Shown one piece after another: positions 30,549-43,139 of a stretch of DNA of 64,000 bases. The first letter of the stretch is position 1. Every line of letters begins with the position of its first letter. The stretch covers positions 143,352,064-143,416,063 of the forward strand of contig CM040126.1 in the NCBI GenBank assembly GCA_022559845.1, read 5' to 3'. The DNA is from Amorphophallus konjac (taxonomy: Eukaryota; Streptophyta; Magnoliopsida; Alismatales; Araceae). Below the pieces are notes generated by a model. That model had not been told where the DNA came from. It did not search any database and saw nothing but the letters and a program-made list of their open reading frames with translations. Position numbers and translations under genes: made by a program.

Positions 30549-32930
30549 TGATGTGGCACGGGCAATGATGCCACAGGGGGTTGACACTAAGAGCCTAGGA
30601 CCTAGACTGGCAAGCATGCAATGACAGTGCTGGATCCACTCTAGCGGACTCACCTGCGTAGCGCTCAGAATTGACCGTAGGCCAATCGGTGATGATGGGG
30701 AGGGTCCAAGATGGGACCTCGCTATTCTGGGGGTTTGGCTAGTTTGGCTTTAAGCCCTAAGGGCTTCGGATGCCCAAATCCACAGGCAGCCAGCACTCTG
30801 AGGGCGTGGGTTATGGGGTTTCTCTCACAACTCGCTCCCCGACGGACACTCCAATTGAATGATCTTTGGGTCAGGTGCTCGCTCACCACCGACGGGCAAT
30901 TTGGAAACGATACTAAGCTAAGCAAATGAAGACCAGTAGGAATATGATCTGATGCTCACCTGATCACCGTGAAGATGCCGATCCCTGTCGGAGACGATGG
31001 CGAGCGGGGAGGCGTGGGTATGCACCCGCACGCCACGCCGGTGTAGCTTTGACCTGAAAATGGTAAGAGTACACAACTACACCTCACGCAGGAGGGTTGG
31101 ACAAGGGGTGGGGGTTAAGGAATTACAATCAATACTACCTCCACGCAGGGAGGAGCCTTCATTCGGCCAAGCGAGGGGCGGGGAGTTGACGAGACCCGAA
31201 TCTATCCACGCAGGCCCTGCTGGGACAGCAAGCAGATGAAATGGCCGATACGGCCTCTCCTAGGCTCCGATGGGTGCGAGACTTGCGCTGACGTGGTCGT
31301 GGATGCGGTGGTAGCCTGCTGTCAAAAGCGCCAGTTGATCAGAGGTCGGGCTGAACTGTGGTGAGACCGAATCCGTGAACATGTCGTTTCTATCCTAACA
31401 GGGTCTACCGGACAGGGAGTCGATGTGGGAGCAATCACGATCTCCTCTGGTCACTGATGATGGTGGGGCCAGTGTAGGATCGTCTAGGGCCAGTCCAAGA
31501 ACACGTCAGTGGTAGGCCGATCGGAGCTCAGGTGTGGCCATGATAGTCCTTGGATCAGGACCCAGTCGGCGCCACCTATCTAGACCAGAATTGAAGCTGC
31601 CAGAAGAGACGCCACCATGAACTCTGCCGTGATCTGATGAAGGCGGGAGCAGCGCCGAAGCGTTCGTGGATGAGCCCTCTTCAAGCAGGGACCAATGGGG
31701 CTCCCAGATGTGGACGGAGTAGACCGTGATCGCATCTGCACTTGGGCTCAGATCTGTATTCGGATGTTGGATGCACAGTCTGGCAAGAACTGCTCCTCGG
31801 AACAGCATAGACGTAGGATGGAGGTGGGAGCACCTCGCCTGTGAAGCTGCTTGGACGAGGTTTAGACCAATATAATATTTGCTTCTTGAATCCTTCATGT
31901 GATTTCATGGTCGAGGCTGCAACTCAGGCCTCTGCTGCTGCCGGCGAACTAGGCTGAGCAGGTTGGTGATAGGTGATGATAGGGGTGGGAAGGGGTGATG
32001 GTACAACAATGGTGTGAGGGGCTAATGGCTGTGGAAGGTGGAGGGGGATGTTGGGGGGTTGATGGGGGGCTGGAGGGGCAAGGGGAGGGCAGTGGTAAGG
32101 TTGGGGGGGGCGAGGTGGTAGGACTGGAAGCAAGGGTGGTAGCTGGGTGCGAACCAGCCAAGGTAGGTGAGGGGGATGGCTAGGTCGACCAAGGCAAGTG
32201 GAGGGGCTGGTGGAGTTCGACCAAGGGGTGGTGGGGGAGAGGGAGAGGCTGAGGGCACAACCCTCAAGGAGTGGGGAATACAAATTTGGGCTTGGGAATG
32301 GTGGGAGGGGTCTTGGGGAAGTGAAGAGGTGTATGGGGAGTGACAAGGGTTGCCTTGGAAGGAGGAGGGAGTAATGATGGAGTTAAATGGGGGTATGGAG
32401 AGGGGAGAGGGGTCTTAAAGGGGAGTGAATGGGGGAGGAGAGAGAGGGGTTCAAAATTTGGGAGAGGGGAGGAGAGAGAGAGGGGTTCGCCCCCTTCAGA
32501 GAGAGAGGGAGATAGACAATGAGGGAGAGAGAGAGATAAAGAGAAAAGGGGAGATAAAATTCCACAAGGAAATTTAAATTATATTGATCTTCAAATGTTA
32601 CAAATGAGAGAGTGGGGTGGCCTATTTATAGGCACTCACATTCTACATGACCAAAATAACCCTGAACTAATGGACTAAAGACCAGACTATCCTAAGGGGG
32701 GCGCCCATGGGCCTATCCCATTAGTTGGGCCCAATTGACACTTGACTCATGTAAATGACTCCCTAACTTAGGTACTTGACTCAAATAAAAGGAAAATTAC
32801 ATAATTGTGACTCAAATAAAATATAAAAATTACATGTTATGACTCAAAATTTTGTGATGGAGACGGTGATGTGCCAATGGCAAGCAACCAGAGTCTCAAA
32901 AAAAGGATGGAGTGACTGGGAATGTCTCCA
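30549..32930 (-). repeat. 3' LTR of the 30.5-38.0 kb element
   Basis: 2,382 bp, homologous to 35441-38028. TATA box TATAAATA on the minus strand at 32623-32630, with a GA-rich tract (32400-32560) just downstream. Compared with the other LTR it lacks about 190 bases around 31730. Confidence 0.85.
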
Positions 32931-34556
32931 TTATACCCCCGGGATGGGGAGAACTCGACCCCGTCGAGTATGGGTCCACCGGGATAGGGGAACACCGAAG
33001 CGACTCCGGGCAAAGCACGACCTCCCATCGCAACCCTGTGTCCGCAGTCGGGGGATGGTCCTTCAACCTCTCAGGGTGGCACGGGCACACCCTCTTTCTG
33101 GCGATGGTACCTTACTTGCCTAGTATTGCCTTTATTTGCACACATCGGGCTCTCAGGCTGATATGTGGAGGCTCTCCAAAGGTGTCACTCACAAAGGTGG
33201 GTATAGGCCCGAGATGGTCACTAGGATCTACCACGATGCCCTCATAAGGTGTCGGATCCACCTTGCAGAAAGTGGGGTGTATCCTGAATCTCATCGGTAA
33301 GTCCAGCTCGTAAGTAGGATTGCCAAAGCCAATCAGAACTTAGGAATGTCCAAGTCCTTGTGCCCTCGATTTGGAGGTGACCCTAGGTTAGAGCCACTCC
33401 GATGTCATCATCCTCGGGTTGCCTACTTGGGATCTCAAGTGGCGCTCGCGAGCTTTTGCCCGCTCCTCGTGAACCTCACCGCTCGTTGCTAGATGCTTGC
33501 TTGAATGTGTATGCTATGCACTATGCTACGGTGTGGGTGTGAAGACTATAGAGTGCAAGGGTGGGCCGAGACAATCAAATGTAGACCGATCTTGGGTTGA
33601 CTTCACATTGATAGCCTTAGGGGGGCCAGGGCATCCGTAGGTGAATCTATCATGCATGGGTGTGGCAAATGTCGGGGGACTCGAACACCCATACGTGAAC
33701 CTCTTATGCATGTGCTCCCTATCAGCTTTGTTAGACCTAGGTGGGCATGGATACCCAAATGTTGACCTACCATGTGTAGGCTACCGTATCCATATGATGG
33801 ACTTCTTTCTTTGTGTGGGTGCAAGCAAGGATGGGATTTGATTGTCCCTTGGGTAGCCGACCTGGGGAGGGGTAAAGTGGTGGATTTCTTTGACCAGTTG
33901 GGGTGGGGTTTGTGGGTTGAGGGGTTCCCAAAATGAGGGATAAAAAGGGTCAAGAAAGGTCAAGCTTTTTGTTAAGTGATCCTCATCTAACTCTTGACAA
34001 GGGAAAGCCCATTCTACAAGTTCTCCAATGTGGGTTGGGTCTAGGGGTGGGTATGACTTGTCCCAAGGGATCGGTTCGGGGCCCACGAGGCATGTAGTGG
34101 TGGGGATGCAATGGTCTTCGAAAAAGAAGGAGGGGCATCTAAGGGTAAAGAAGGGAAAGGGGACAAGTTGGCATTGTGGTTCCCAAGGGAATGGGTCAAA
34201 GGGGTCAAGAAGATGGTGACTTGGGAAGTGAACCTCGTCTCACCCTTGACAAAAGAACACCCACTCTACCATTTCCTCGATGTGAACTAAGTCCTCTTCT
34301 ATAAAGAAGGTAGAGGGATTGTTGACCTCCTTTGGTTGATTATATTCCCCACGTGGGACATCAATGATACAGGATTTAAGAGTGGCAAGAATTAACAGGA
34401 TTTAACTGGTGTAACATCCCATGGTACAGATAGAGGTAATGGAGCCAAAACATGGAAGGATGAACCCAATATTTTTGAGTCGGTTGGCCCTTAGGGCTAA
34501 TATCCTAGTCAACTCAAATTCCCATCCTAGACCCTCAATGAGATCATCCACGGTCT
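32931..34556 (-). other. interior without a recognisable gene
   Basis: Short minus-strand frames only (for example 33603-33953). Some His/Pro-rich stretches near 33530-33780 repeat an ACATGCATAAGAGGTTC-like phrase. No domain. Confidence 0.4.
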
Positions 34557-35090
34557 CTACGATGTAGTAGGATTGGAAAGTGGTGTGAAAGGAGTTGATG
34601 GGCACAACTTGGGAATGGTGCGCCATGGGTGGGTGTTGGGGTTAAAGAGATGAGGAATGGGATTTTGTTTGGGCCACTTGATTATGGACCAATCTATAGT
34701 CACAACTTTCTGGGTGAGGTCGAGTGGTTCGGGGAGGTCGGGGTCAACTTGAATGGGGATGATTTGATGTCCTTCCTCCTCTTTGGTTAGAGTATGGATT
34801 TCCTTTGGGGTAGGGAAAGGTTCCGGGGTGTTCTCCTTTTTCATGGGATCGGGTTTGGGGGTGATGACCTCCTCATGTTCATTCATGATTTCATCCCTTC
34901 TTTGAGGTGGGTCGGGAGGACATGGTGACCAGGTATGGGGCTCCGGTGGATGGGAGAACACTAGGTTGTTGAATCTAAAGGCTCCCAGGAGGTGTGGCGG
35001 ATGCACTAGGCAAGACCGACGTGTCGGGTCGATGATAGTATTCCTTTCATCTAACCATTGTTTACCAAGGATTATGCATGGGCCCGCCAA
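34557..35090 (-). CDS. unidentified proline-rich frame in the non-autonomous element
   Basis: 177 codons. The first 45 residues (MAGPCIILGKQWLDERNTII...) look globular; the rest is Pro/Glu-rich without domains. It is the longest frame of the interior. Function unknown; possibly the remnant of an element-specific protein. Confidence 0.4.
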   Translation of the reverse strand: MAGPCIILGKQWLDERNTIIDPTRRSCLVHPPHLLGAFRFNNLVFSHPPEPHTWSPCPPDPPQRRDEIMNEHEEVITPKPDPMKKENTPEPFPTPKEIHTLTKEEEGHQIIPIQVDPDLPEPLDLTQKVVTIDWSIIKWPKQNPIPHLFNPNTHPWRTIPKLCPSTPFTPLSNPTTS

Positions 35091-35142
35091 AGTTCCTACT
35101 TGACACCAAGCCCCATCAAAATATGCAATTTTTTTGAACCTT

Positions 35143-35394
35143 TTATGAACTCAACAAAGACTCGATCCCCATTGTGCACAATTTTCCCGGTCTTAGAAAG
35201 AGAGGTAACGATATCGGGGATACCCAATTATCGGACACCATGTCAATGAAGTCGATTTTCGTGGGCTCCCCATTAGGTAGGTATGCATGGAATATGATGG
35301 GGAGTGGGGCCATGTGGTCCGTAGACTCAATGACAATGGGAGGTGGACCATGCATGGAACGGTCCGTCGAGGATTCTAATGCAAACATGCCCAT
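35143..35394 (-). CDS. short unidentified frame in the non-autonomous element
   Basis: 83 codons starting 46 bases after the LTR (MGMFALESSTDRSMHG). No recognised domain. A neighbouring frame continues into the next entry with a GTLAGPCIILGKQW segment, so the two may be one decayed gene. In position it is the element's gag, but I see no gag motif. Confidence 0.35.
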   Translation of the reverse strand: MGMFALESSTDRSMHGPPPIVIESTDHMAPLPIIFHAYLPNGEPTKIDFIDMVSDNWVSPISLPLFLRPGKLCTMGIESLLSS

Positions 35395-35425
35395 GGACTA
35401 GACTTGTGAGAACAAGTCTATGACT

Positions 35426-35440
35426 TGCTCTGATCCCACT
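35426..35440 (-). other. primer-binding site, variant of tRNA-iMet site
   Basis: The minus strand reads TGGGATCAGAGC just after the 5' LTR end. It differs at one base from the TGGTATCAGAGC consensus. Confidence 0.75.
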
Positions 35441-38028
35441 TGATGTGGCACGGGCAATGATGCCATGGGGGGTTGACACTAAGAGCCTAGGACCTAGACT
35501 CGCAAGCATGCAATGATAGTGGCGGATCCACTCTAGCGGACTCACACCCGTAGCGCTCATAATTGCCCATAGGCCAATCGGCGATGATGGGGAGGGTCCG
35601 AGATGTGACCTCACTGTTCCATGGGTATGGCTAGTTTGGGCTGAAGCCCTAAGGGCTTAGGATGCCCAACTCCACAGGCAGCCAGCATGCCGAGGGCGTG
35701 GGTTATGGGGTTTCTCTCACAACTCGCTCCGTGACAGACACTCCAATTGATCGATCTTTGGGTCGGGTGCTCGCTCACCACCGATGGGCAATTTGGAAAC
35801 GATACTAAGCTAAGCAAAGGAAAGACTAGTAGGGGTATGATCTGATGTTCACCTGATCGGCGTGAAGATGTCGATCCCGGTCGGAGATGATGGCGAGCAG
35901 GGAGGGTTGGGTACGCACCCGCACGCTGCGCCGGTGTAGCTTTGACCTGAAAATGGTAAGAGTACACAACTACACCTCATGCAAGAGGGTTGGATAAGGG
36001 GTGGGAGTTAAGGAATTACAATCAATATTACCTCCACGTAGGGAGGGGCCTTCATCCGGCCAAGCGAGGGGCGGAGAGTTGACGAGACCCAAATCTGTCC
36101 GCGCAGGCCCTGCTAGGACAGCAAGCTGAAGAAATGGCCGCCACGGCCTCTCTTGAGCTCCGATGGGTGCGGGACTTGCGCTGACGTGGTCGTGGATGAG
36201 GTTGGAGCCTGCTGTCAGAAGCACCAGTCGATCAGAGGTCGGGCTGAACTGTGGCAAGATCAAATTGCCGAACTGGTCGATTCTGTTCTGATAGGGTCTG
36301 CCAGACATGGAGTCGATGTGGGAGCGGTCATGATCTGCTCCGGTCGTTGATGATGGTGGGGCCGGTACAAGAACGTCTGGAACCGGCCCAGGAACATGCC
36401 AGTGGAGTTGTAGGCCGATCGGAGCCCAGTGTGGTCATGACAGTCCTTGGATCAGGACCTAGCCGGCGCCACCTGTCTGGACCAGAATCGGAGCTGCCTG
36501 AAGAGATGCCGCCACGAACTCCTCCGTGCTTTGATGAAGGCGGGACCAGTCCCGACGCATTCGTGGACGAGCCCCTTTCGAGCAGGGACCAATGGGGCTC
36601 CCAGATGTGGATGAAGTAGGTCGTGGGAAGTACAAGAGTAACAGGGTATCCGACATGGTCTGGCGGGGGTGACTCGTGCAAGCTAACGGGAAAGGCAAGA
36701 ACGTGGTGCTCTAGTGCTCAAACAGCTTCCTTCTTCCTGGGGATGGTAGAGGACTTAGGGAAGCTTGCCTCAACCAAAAAATCATGCCAAGATCCTCACA
36801 AGGGCGGCCGTGGTCATATCTACACTCGGGCCCAGATCCGTATCTGGATGCTAGATGCACAGTCCGGCAAGAACTGCTCCTCTGAACAGCACGGATGTCG
36901 GATGGAGGCGGGACCACCTCATCTGCGAAGATGCTTGGACGAGGTTTCAACCAATATAATATTTTCTGCTTGAATGCTTGAGGTGATGTCGTGGTCGAGG
37001 CTGCAACTTGGGCCTGTACTGTTGCCTGCGAACTGGGCTGAGCAGGTTGGTGATAGGTGATGATAGGGGTGGGAAGGGGTGAAAGTACAGCAATGGGGTG
37101 AGGGGCTAATGGTTGTGGAAGGTGGAGGGGGATGTTGGGGGGTTGATGCGGGGCTAGAAGTGGAAGGGGAGGGCGGAGCTAGGGCTGGGAGGGGCGAGGT
37201 GGCAGGACTGGAAGCAACGGTGGCAGCTGGGTGCGAACCAGTCGAGGTAGGTGGGAGGGATGGCTAGGTCGACCAAGGCAAGTGGAGGGGCTGGTGGAGT
37301 TTTACCAAAGGGTGGTGGGGGAGAGGGAGAGGCTGAGGGCACATCCCTCATGGGGTGGGGAATTCAAATTTGGGCTTGGGAATGGTGAGAGGGGTCTTGG
37401 GGAAGTGAAGAGTTGTGTTGGGAAGTGAAGAGGTGTATGGGGAGTGCCAAGGGTTGCCTTGGAAGGAGGAGGGAGTAATGGTGGAGTTAAATGAGGGTAT
37501 GGGGAGGGGAGAGGGGTCTTAAAGGGGAGTGAATGGGGGAGGAGAGAGAGGGGTTCTAAATTTTGGGGAGGGGAGGAGAGAGAGAGGGGTTCGCCCCCTT
37601 TAGAGAGAGAGGGAGAGAGATAATGAAAGAGAGAGAGAGAGAAAAGGGGAGATAAAATTGCACAAGGAAATTTCAATTATATCGATCATCAAAGGTTACA
37701 AATGAGAGAGTGGGGTGGCCTATTTATAGGCACTCACATTCTACATGACCAAAATAACCTTGAACTAATGGACTAAAGACCAGACTATCCTAAGTGGGGC
37801 GCCCATAGGCCTAGGCCATTAGTTGGGCCCAATTGACACATGACTTATGTAAATAACTCCCTAACTTAGGTACTTGACTCAAATAAAATGAAAATTACAT
37901 AATTGTGACTGAAATAAAATATAAAAATTACATGCTATGACTCAAAACTTAGTGACGGAGATGATGATGCACCGATGGCGAGTAACCGGAGTCTCGAAAA
38001 AAGTATGGAGTGACTGGGAATGTCCCTA
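35441..38028 (-). repeat. 5' LTR of the 30.5-38.0 kb element
   Basis: 2,588 bp. TATAAATA on the minus strand at 37721-37728. It contains about 190 extra bases (about 36620-36810) relative to the other LTR. Confidence 0.85.
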
Positions 38029-38240
38029 TTACCGACCTTTTATCTTTTTGTGCTGTCAATACACATTTTCCCCCATCAAACTTGTTTTTCTTTCGTTCAT
38101 TCACCCTTCTTCTCCTTTTAATTCTTTTATGTCCTTGGTTTCTTCTTTTCCTTTCCTCTTTTCTTTTTTCTTCTTCTTTGCCGGTGCTGGGGCGGCCGTC
38201 CAGAGCTTGTTGCACCTGATGGCATATTTTAATTCTCAAC

Positions 38241-38567
38241 AAACATTTTGTAGAAGAATGAAATACTTTACATTTAAGTGAAATATTTTGTTACACGAAT
38301 GAAATATTTTGTTTGAATTCAGAAATAAACTAATAAAATAATTTGTACAAATAAAATACTTTATTACATGAATGAAACATTTGTTATCAGGATAAAACAC
38401 TACATAAATAAAACATTTTGTTACAGGAACAAAACATTTGTTTTAAGAATAAAACATTACAGAAAAGACACATTTTTTTATAAGAACAAAACCTAACAAA
38501 ATGTTTCAATTCTATACCAAATGTTTTATTCATGTAACAAAATATTTCATTCTTCTACAAAATGTTT
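38241..38567. mobile_element. AT-rich inverted-repeat element (MITE-like)
   Basis: Positions 38241-38265 and 38543-38567 form a perfect 25-bp inverted repeat (AAACATTTTGTAGAAGAATG... and its complement). Between them lie repeated words AAAACATTTTGTTACA and GAATAAAACA in both directions, so most of the 327 bp could fold back. No coding capacity. The exact ends and target duplication are not clear. Confidence 0.6.
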
Positions 38568-38739
38568 CAGTCATGTGCTTTCCCACCGAGTGCGTTCCAT
38601 CTTTAATGCGCGAAAAAGTAGACCGTACCATTCTAACGCGTGTTGTCCTTTCTGCGCAGAAATGATCTTTTCACCTTTTTTTGGGCCAATGAGAATAAAA
38701 GTTGCATGTTGACGTGGCTTTGTACACCAGATTCGGTGC

Positions 38740-39281
38740 ACAAAGCATTACTCTTTTTTATAGGTGCTATTTTGTTTTAACATAGGGGTAACCTGTGATT
38801 GGACTCGAGACCTCCCCATTAAAATAGGGGAGAATGTCCACTTCGTCGCTGGCAAGAGACTTTGTTAGCCATTGTTATCATCACCATTCGACATCATTTG
38901 CCTTGTCATGGGAGTTGCCAGAGAATGGGAATGGGAAGAAAAAAAAGAAAGACAAGGATTAAAAAAAAGGATCATCCACTAATTAACATGAGTAAGATCT
39001 TTGGTATCGTTAAACTCCTACATTAACGAAGCTAGAAAGATAATACATATTTAATGATCGAGAGACGTGGTAAGTGGGTTCGAGTTTTAGGACTCTAGCA
39101 AGGTAGGTTATTCTCCATGTGTATTTTTGATGGATTTCCCCATCCTTTTATAGGGGCTTTCCCCTCACCTCCCCTTCGTCCAATCCCTCCTGTGCTCCCC
39201 CCTTATCACACCGTGATTCCCATGGCGTTAGGCACTGCTTCTTGACTTTGGCATTGGTTTGATGGCCATCTACTACTAGCA
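38740..39281 (-). repeat. 3' LTR of the decayed copia element (ends approximate)
   Basis: The minus-strand LTR starts TGCTAGTAGTAG at 39281, directly after a purine tract (CCAAGTGGGAGA, 39282-39293). It has a TATA box CCCCTATAAAAGG at 39144-39156. Its far end is not certain (about 38740-38790). Confidence 0.55.
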
Positions 39282-39299
39282 TCTCCCACTTGGCCAACA

Positions 39300-39720
39300 A
39301 ACTATTATACTTTCACTATCCATGAGCAGTGAAACATTTCATTCATTTGGCCAACAAACCATTATACTCTCACTGTCCATGAGTAGTATAATATTTCAGT
39401 CGAAATACTCCCACATGTCGTGAGTAGTTTTCGACATACTCTCACTATTTATGAGTAGTATTTCCATTCACCATCACTATTCATACGTACTATAGTCTCA
39501 CTATCTGTGAATAGTATTTCTGATACACTCCCACTATTCATCAGAGATATCACTATTCTCATTCCCTCACTATCCTTGAGTATTATTTCGATATACTCCC
39601 ACTATCTGTCAGATGTATCATTATTCTCATTATCTCACTATCCATGAGTACTATTCCATACACTCTCACCATCCGTCAGAGATATTATTATTTTTATTAT
39701 CCATGGAAATATTTTTTTGA
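39300..39720. repeat. tandem repeat CTCACTATCCATGAGTAGTAT
   Basis: About ten degenerate copies of a 30-40 bp unit containing CACTATCCATGAGTAGT (near 39314, 39375, 39440, 39490, 39565, 39640). They sit between the copia polyprotein end and its purine tract. Neighbouring words ACTCATGG and CCATGAGT pair locally. Confidence 0.65.
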
Positions 39721-39744
39721 CTTATATGTTCTTAATCCCCATTC

Positions 39745-41635
39745 AGCCAACATACTCAATGAAAATTTTGGCTAAAATATTTTTCATCAAAGGGTGGGCA
39801 ATCATATCACTTGTGGGAATATATGTCACATTTATTTCTCATTTCTGTACAATATCTCGAATATAATGATTGTGTACTTCATTATGTTTTCCTCCACTGT
39901 TAGTCAAGCTAATTGCTGCTTGATTATTAGAGTATACCTCAATTGGTCCATCTGCCAACTTGAGATTCAAATCGTTCAAGAATCTTCTTATCCAAACTAT
40001 ATGAATAGCAGTTGTAATACATGCAACGTACTCAGCTTCCTGTGTGTATAGAGCGACACACCTCTATTTCTTACTTCCCCAAGAAATAGCAGCATCACCA
40101 AAGATGATCAAATGTCCCGACGTGGACTTTACATCATCTTTATCTCCTCCGAAGTCTACATCCAAATATCTAAGGACCTCAAGCGTATCAGCTTGATAAA
40201 CAAGATTGTGGTGCAAAGTTCCTCTAAGATATTTCATAATATTTTTAACCGCTTTCCAATGTGCTAGACTAGGATTACTTTGGTATCTACTTACCAATTT
40301 GACTAAGTATACTAAGTCTGATCTTGTACACATCATCGCATAGATCAATTTTCCGACTACTTGTACATACGGCACCATGAGCGGCTCTCATCCCTCTCCG
40401 GGGCATTGTTCCTTACACAACCATTTCTGATGGTCTAATAGTGTTGGTGGCGGATTGCAATTCTACATTTCGAATCTCATGAGTACAGACCTTAAATATT
40501 TTTCTTGTTTTATACTCAACATTCTAGACTTTTTATCCATTAAGATTTGTACACCAATAACATAGGATGTCACACCCATATTCTTCATCTCAAACTTTCC
40601 ACTAAGTTCAGACTTGACTTTATTCAACATTTCTCTGTCATTACTGACGAGTAAAATAGCTTCTATATATAGGGATAACATAATATACTTGCTCTCATTT
40701 TTCATGATATACACATAGTTATCCAACTTGTTTGAAACAAACCTTAGTTGGACAGCTACTTCATGAAATTTGAGACATCATTGTCTAAAAGAATACTTTA
40801 AATCAGATATCGATTTCTTTAACTTGTATACCCTTTCCTCTTGACTTTCCACCTAAAATCTCTCAAGTTATTGCATATAGATGTCTTTCTTCAACTTTTC
40901 ATTAAAGAATATAATTTTTACATCCATCTGGTGTAACTACAGATCAAATATGCAACAATTGTCAAGATCATTCTTATGGATGCAAACATAGCTACTAGAG
41001 AATAGATTTCTTGAAAATATATGCTTGGCTTATGTGTAAACCCTTTGACAACTAACTGGGCCTTATATTTATTAATAAACCCATCAGCTCAAAGTTTTTT
41101 CTTAAATACATATTTGCATCCTATAGCCTTTCTATTCTTCGGTAGATCACATAATTCTCAAACATTGTTCCTTTTCATGAAATAAATTTCTTCATTCATG
41201 GCACCTTGCCATAATTCTAAATCATGTGATTTCATCACATCTATATAATTCATGCAAACTACGCAATTTTCTTCTTCCATGTCTATTACCAGACATGAAG
41301 ACTCATAGAAATACAAATGATAATCATCCATCCATACATGTGGAGTTCTCAATCTTTTGTTGCCTATTCTGGATTGATCAGGTTGCACTTCATGCACAAG
41401 TACGGGTTCATTTTCTATATTCTAAGGTTTCTCCTCAATTTTTGGATCATTTCTAGGGATATCATTGTAATAGTCATCATCTATTACAAGCAGAGATTTC
41501 TTCTCTTTTTCATGAGATTCATCTTCCACTAGATTTTCTAGAAATATTGCGTCCCTATACACAATGATCTCTTTTTCTTAATGAAAAAATCCATAACCAG
41601 ATGATTTCTCACAATACACTATTGTTTGAGGACAA
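39745..41635 (-). pseudogene. copia pol remnant (RT and RNase H)
   Basis: Right to left: a linker with the SRDV-type motif region (about 41540-41630), then an RT start (about 41158-41397), an RT core and an RNase H. The RT core at 40463-40726 has the catalytic Tyr-x-Asp-Asp box changed to Tyr-Ile-Glu-Ala (SLYIEAILLVSND). RNase H follows from 40378 (VQVVGKLIYAMMCTRSDLVY, a DVDFGGDKDD segment, and after a stop EAEYVACITTAIHIVWIRR) to about 39745. Many stops and frameshifts. Integrase and gag are not present in the window. Confidence 0.85.
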
Positions 41636-43139
41636 GTCGGTGACCACGGCGAGAAGGGGAATAAAGCGATAAAGGAAAATAAGGGAGTTTATGTTATCTC
41701 GGGGATATTTTCCTTTGTAGCCATATGCATCTCATGGCAGTACCGTACACTCACCTTTTACGGAAAGTCGAGCGGGGTCAACTTGCACGAGAGGTTTCTA
41801 GGGGTTAGCAAAGGGTAATAGGGGCCTGCGAGAGCTGAGTTGTTACTCGTTCAGGATGAATGAGACCAAAGTGGCTGGAGGACGGGGTGACTAGACATGG
41901 TGTGGGCGTGCCGGTCGATTTCTCGACAATCACCTATGGAACCAAATGTCTGGGGAAACATTACAAGGACATGGCACGTGGGCATGGGGTATCGGGCTAC
42001 ACGTGGAGAGAAGGGAGGTTCCATAGGTGCGAGTGTGCAGGCGATTATGGGGATTCATGTACGGGATGTCTTTCCGTACCGATCGCAAGCAGTCGGTGTT
42101 TATTTACATCGGATTGAATCTGAACACCTTTGTTCCATGCTGAAGAAGAGCCTGGATATTTGTGAAGCCAAGGACAGGGGACCGGGTACACCCTGCAGCT
42201 GTAGGGTAACAGTTGTGCTTGACTGGAGGAGTTGGTAGACTGAGATCCGGGAGACTGGTTTCACACTAGCTAGTGCGGGTAAGAAACTGGGGCCCTAGTA
42301 CGGGCATACATATTCAACTGGTTTCATGCTTTTTAGGTGCCACGTGGGCCTTACAAGTTGGCCAAAAAGGGCCAAAGTACATCTGGTGCAAGCCGCAGGA
42401 TAATTCTGACACGTGGGTGGGCCCCCTGGTCATTACAGGATAAAGTAGATTAACTGTGTGTTTTTACAGGGGCTCTCTACAAGGAGCTAGGGGCGTGCCC
42501 GAACCGTCGAGGGAGGGCTAGACTAGATGGCAGGGGCATACACTGGCTGGCGCTTATGGGAGGTTGGACGCGCCACGTTGTGTGCAGTCGGGTACGGGTC
42601 CCGGAAGGAGAGTGTCTTCATGCCAGGGAGTTAGGGCCGGTAATAGGAATGTTACTTCTTGGCCAGGGTTTGGCTAACTTGGGTCAGCGGTCGAGACCGT
42701 TGGTAGCCGGTTCGGGGCGAGCAGCGGGCACGTTGTACCTTGGCGGGAGCAAATCTGGCATTATTGTGTGCGCGTTGTTATCATAATGCGCCATACGCGG
42801 GCGGATCCGATGTGCGAGTGTGATCATCATTATCATAACGCCACATACGTGGGGGAATGGACTTGAGTGAGATGGCTAGACGCCATATGAGCAGAGTACG
42901 TGTGACATACCCTCGGCCATTACAAGCCGATCAACAAGCCACCCAACACGCGCTTCGCTCCTCGCGTTCTTGCTGGAAGCCTTGGGGCTTGAGTCCTTGA
43001 GCATTTGTAGCTGAGTGCCCTTGCATGCATGTGTGTATGTGCCCCTTGAGCTTCTAAGAGGGTTTTATAAGAGAATATGGAAGGTTAGGGGGTGAGCTGG
43101 TCGGCGTAAACCCCCTAAAAAATAATTAAAACATTTATT
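41636..43139. other. unassigned sequence
   Basis: No coding frame or terminus recognised. It is G-rich with scattered GGGG runs. Two related phrases around ATCATAACGCCACATACGTGGG and ATCATAATGCGCCATACGCGGG (about 42780 and 42832) show a local duplication. It may be the U3 of an old LTR whose promoter is the TATAAAA at 43527. Confidence 0.35.

Larger units (their letters stand above)
30549..38028 (-). mobile_element. non-autonomous LTR retrotransposon, minus strand
   Basis: Two colinear LTRs (30549-32930 and 35441-38028) share the outer sequence TGATGTGGCACGGGCAATG and the inner end GGGAATGTC. The primer-site sequence beside 35441 on the minus strand (TGGGATCAGAGC) sets the direction. The interior is 2.5 kb and encodes only short proline-rich frames, with no RT or integrase. 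The flanks CTAAC and TTACC agree at three of five positions, so the target duplication is not convincing. The LTRs are clearly diverged, so the element is old. Confidence 0.82.

Noticed and set aside
31924..32346. Pro/Ser-rich minus-strand frame of 140 codons, with a related one at 37302-37676
   Set aside because: It derives from a G-rich tract in both LTRs of the non-autonomous element; no domain.
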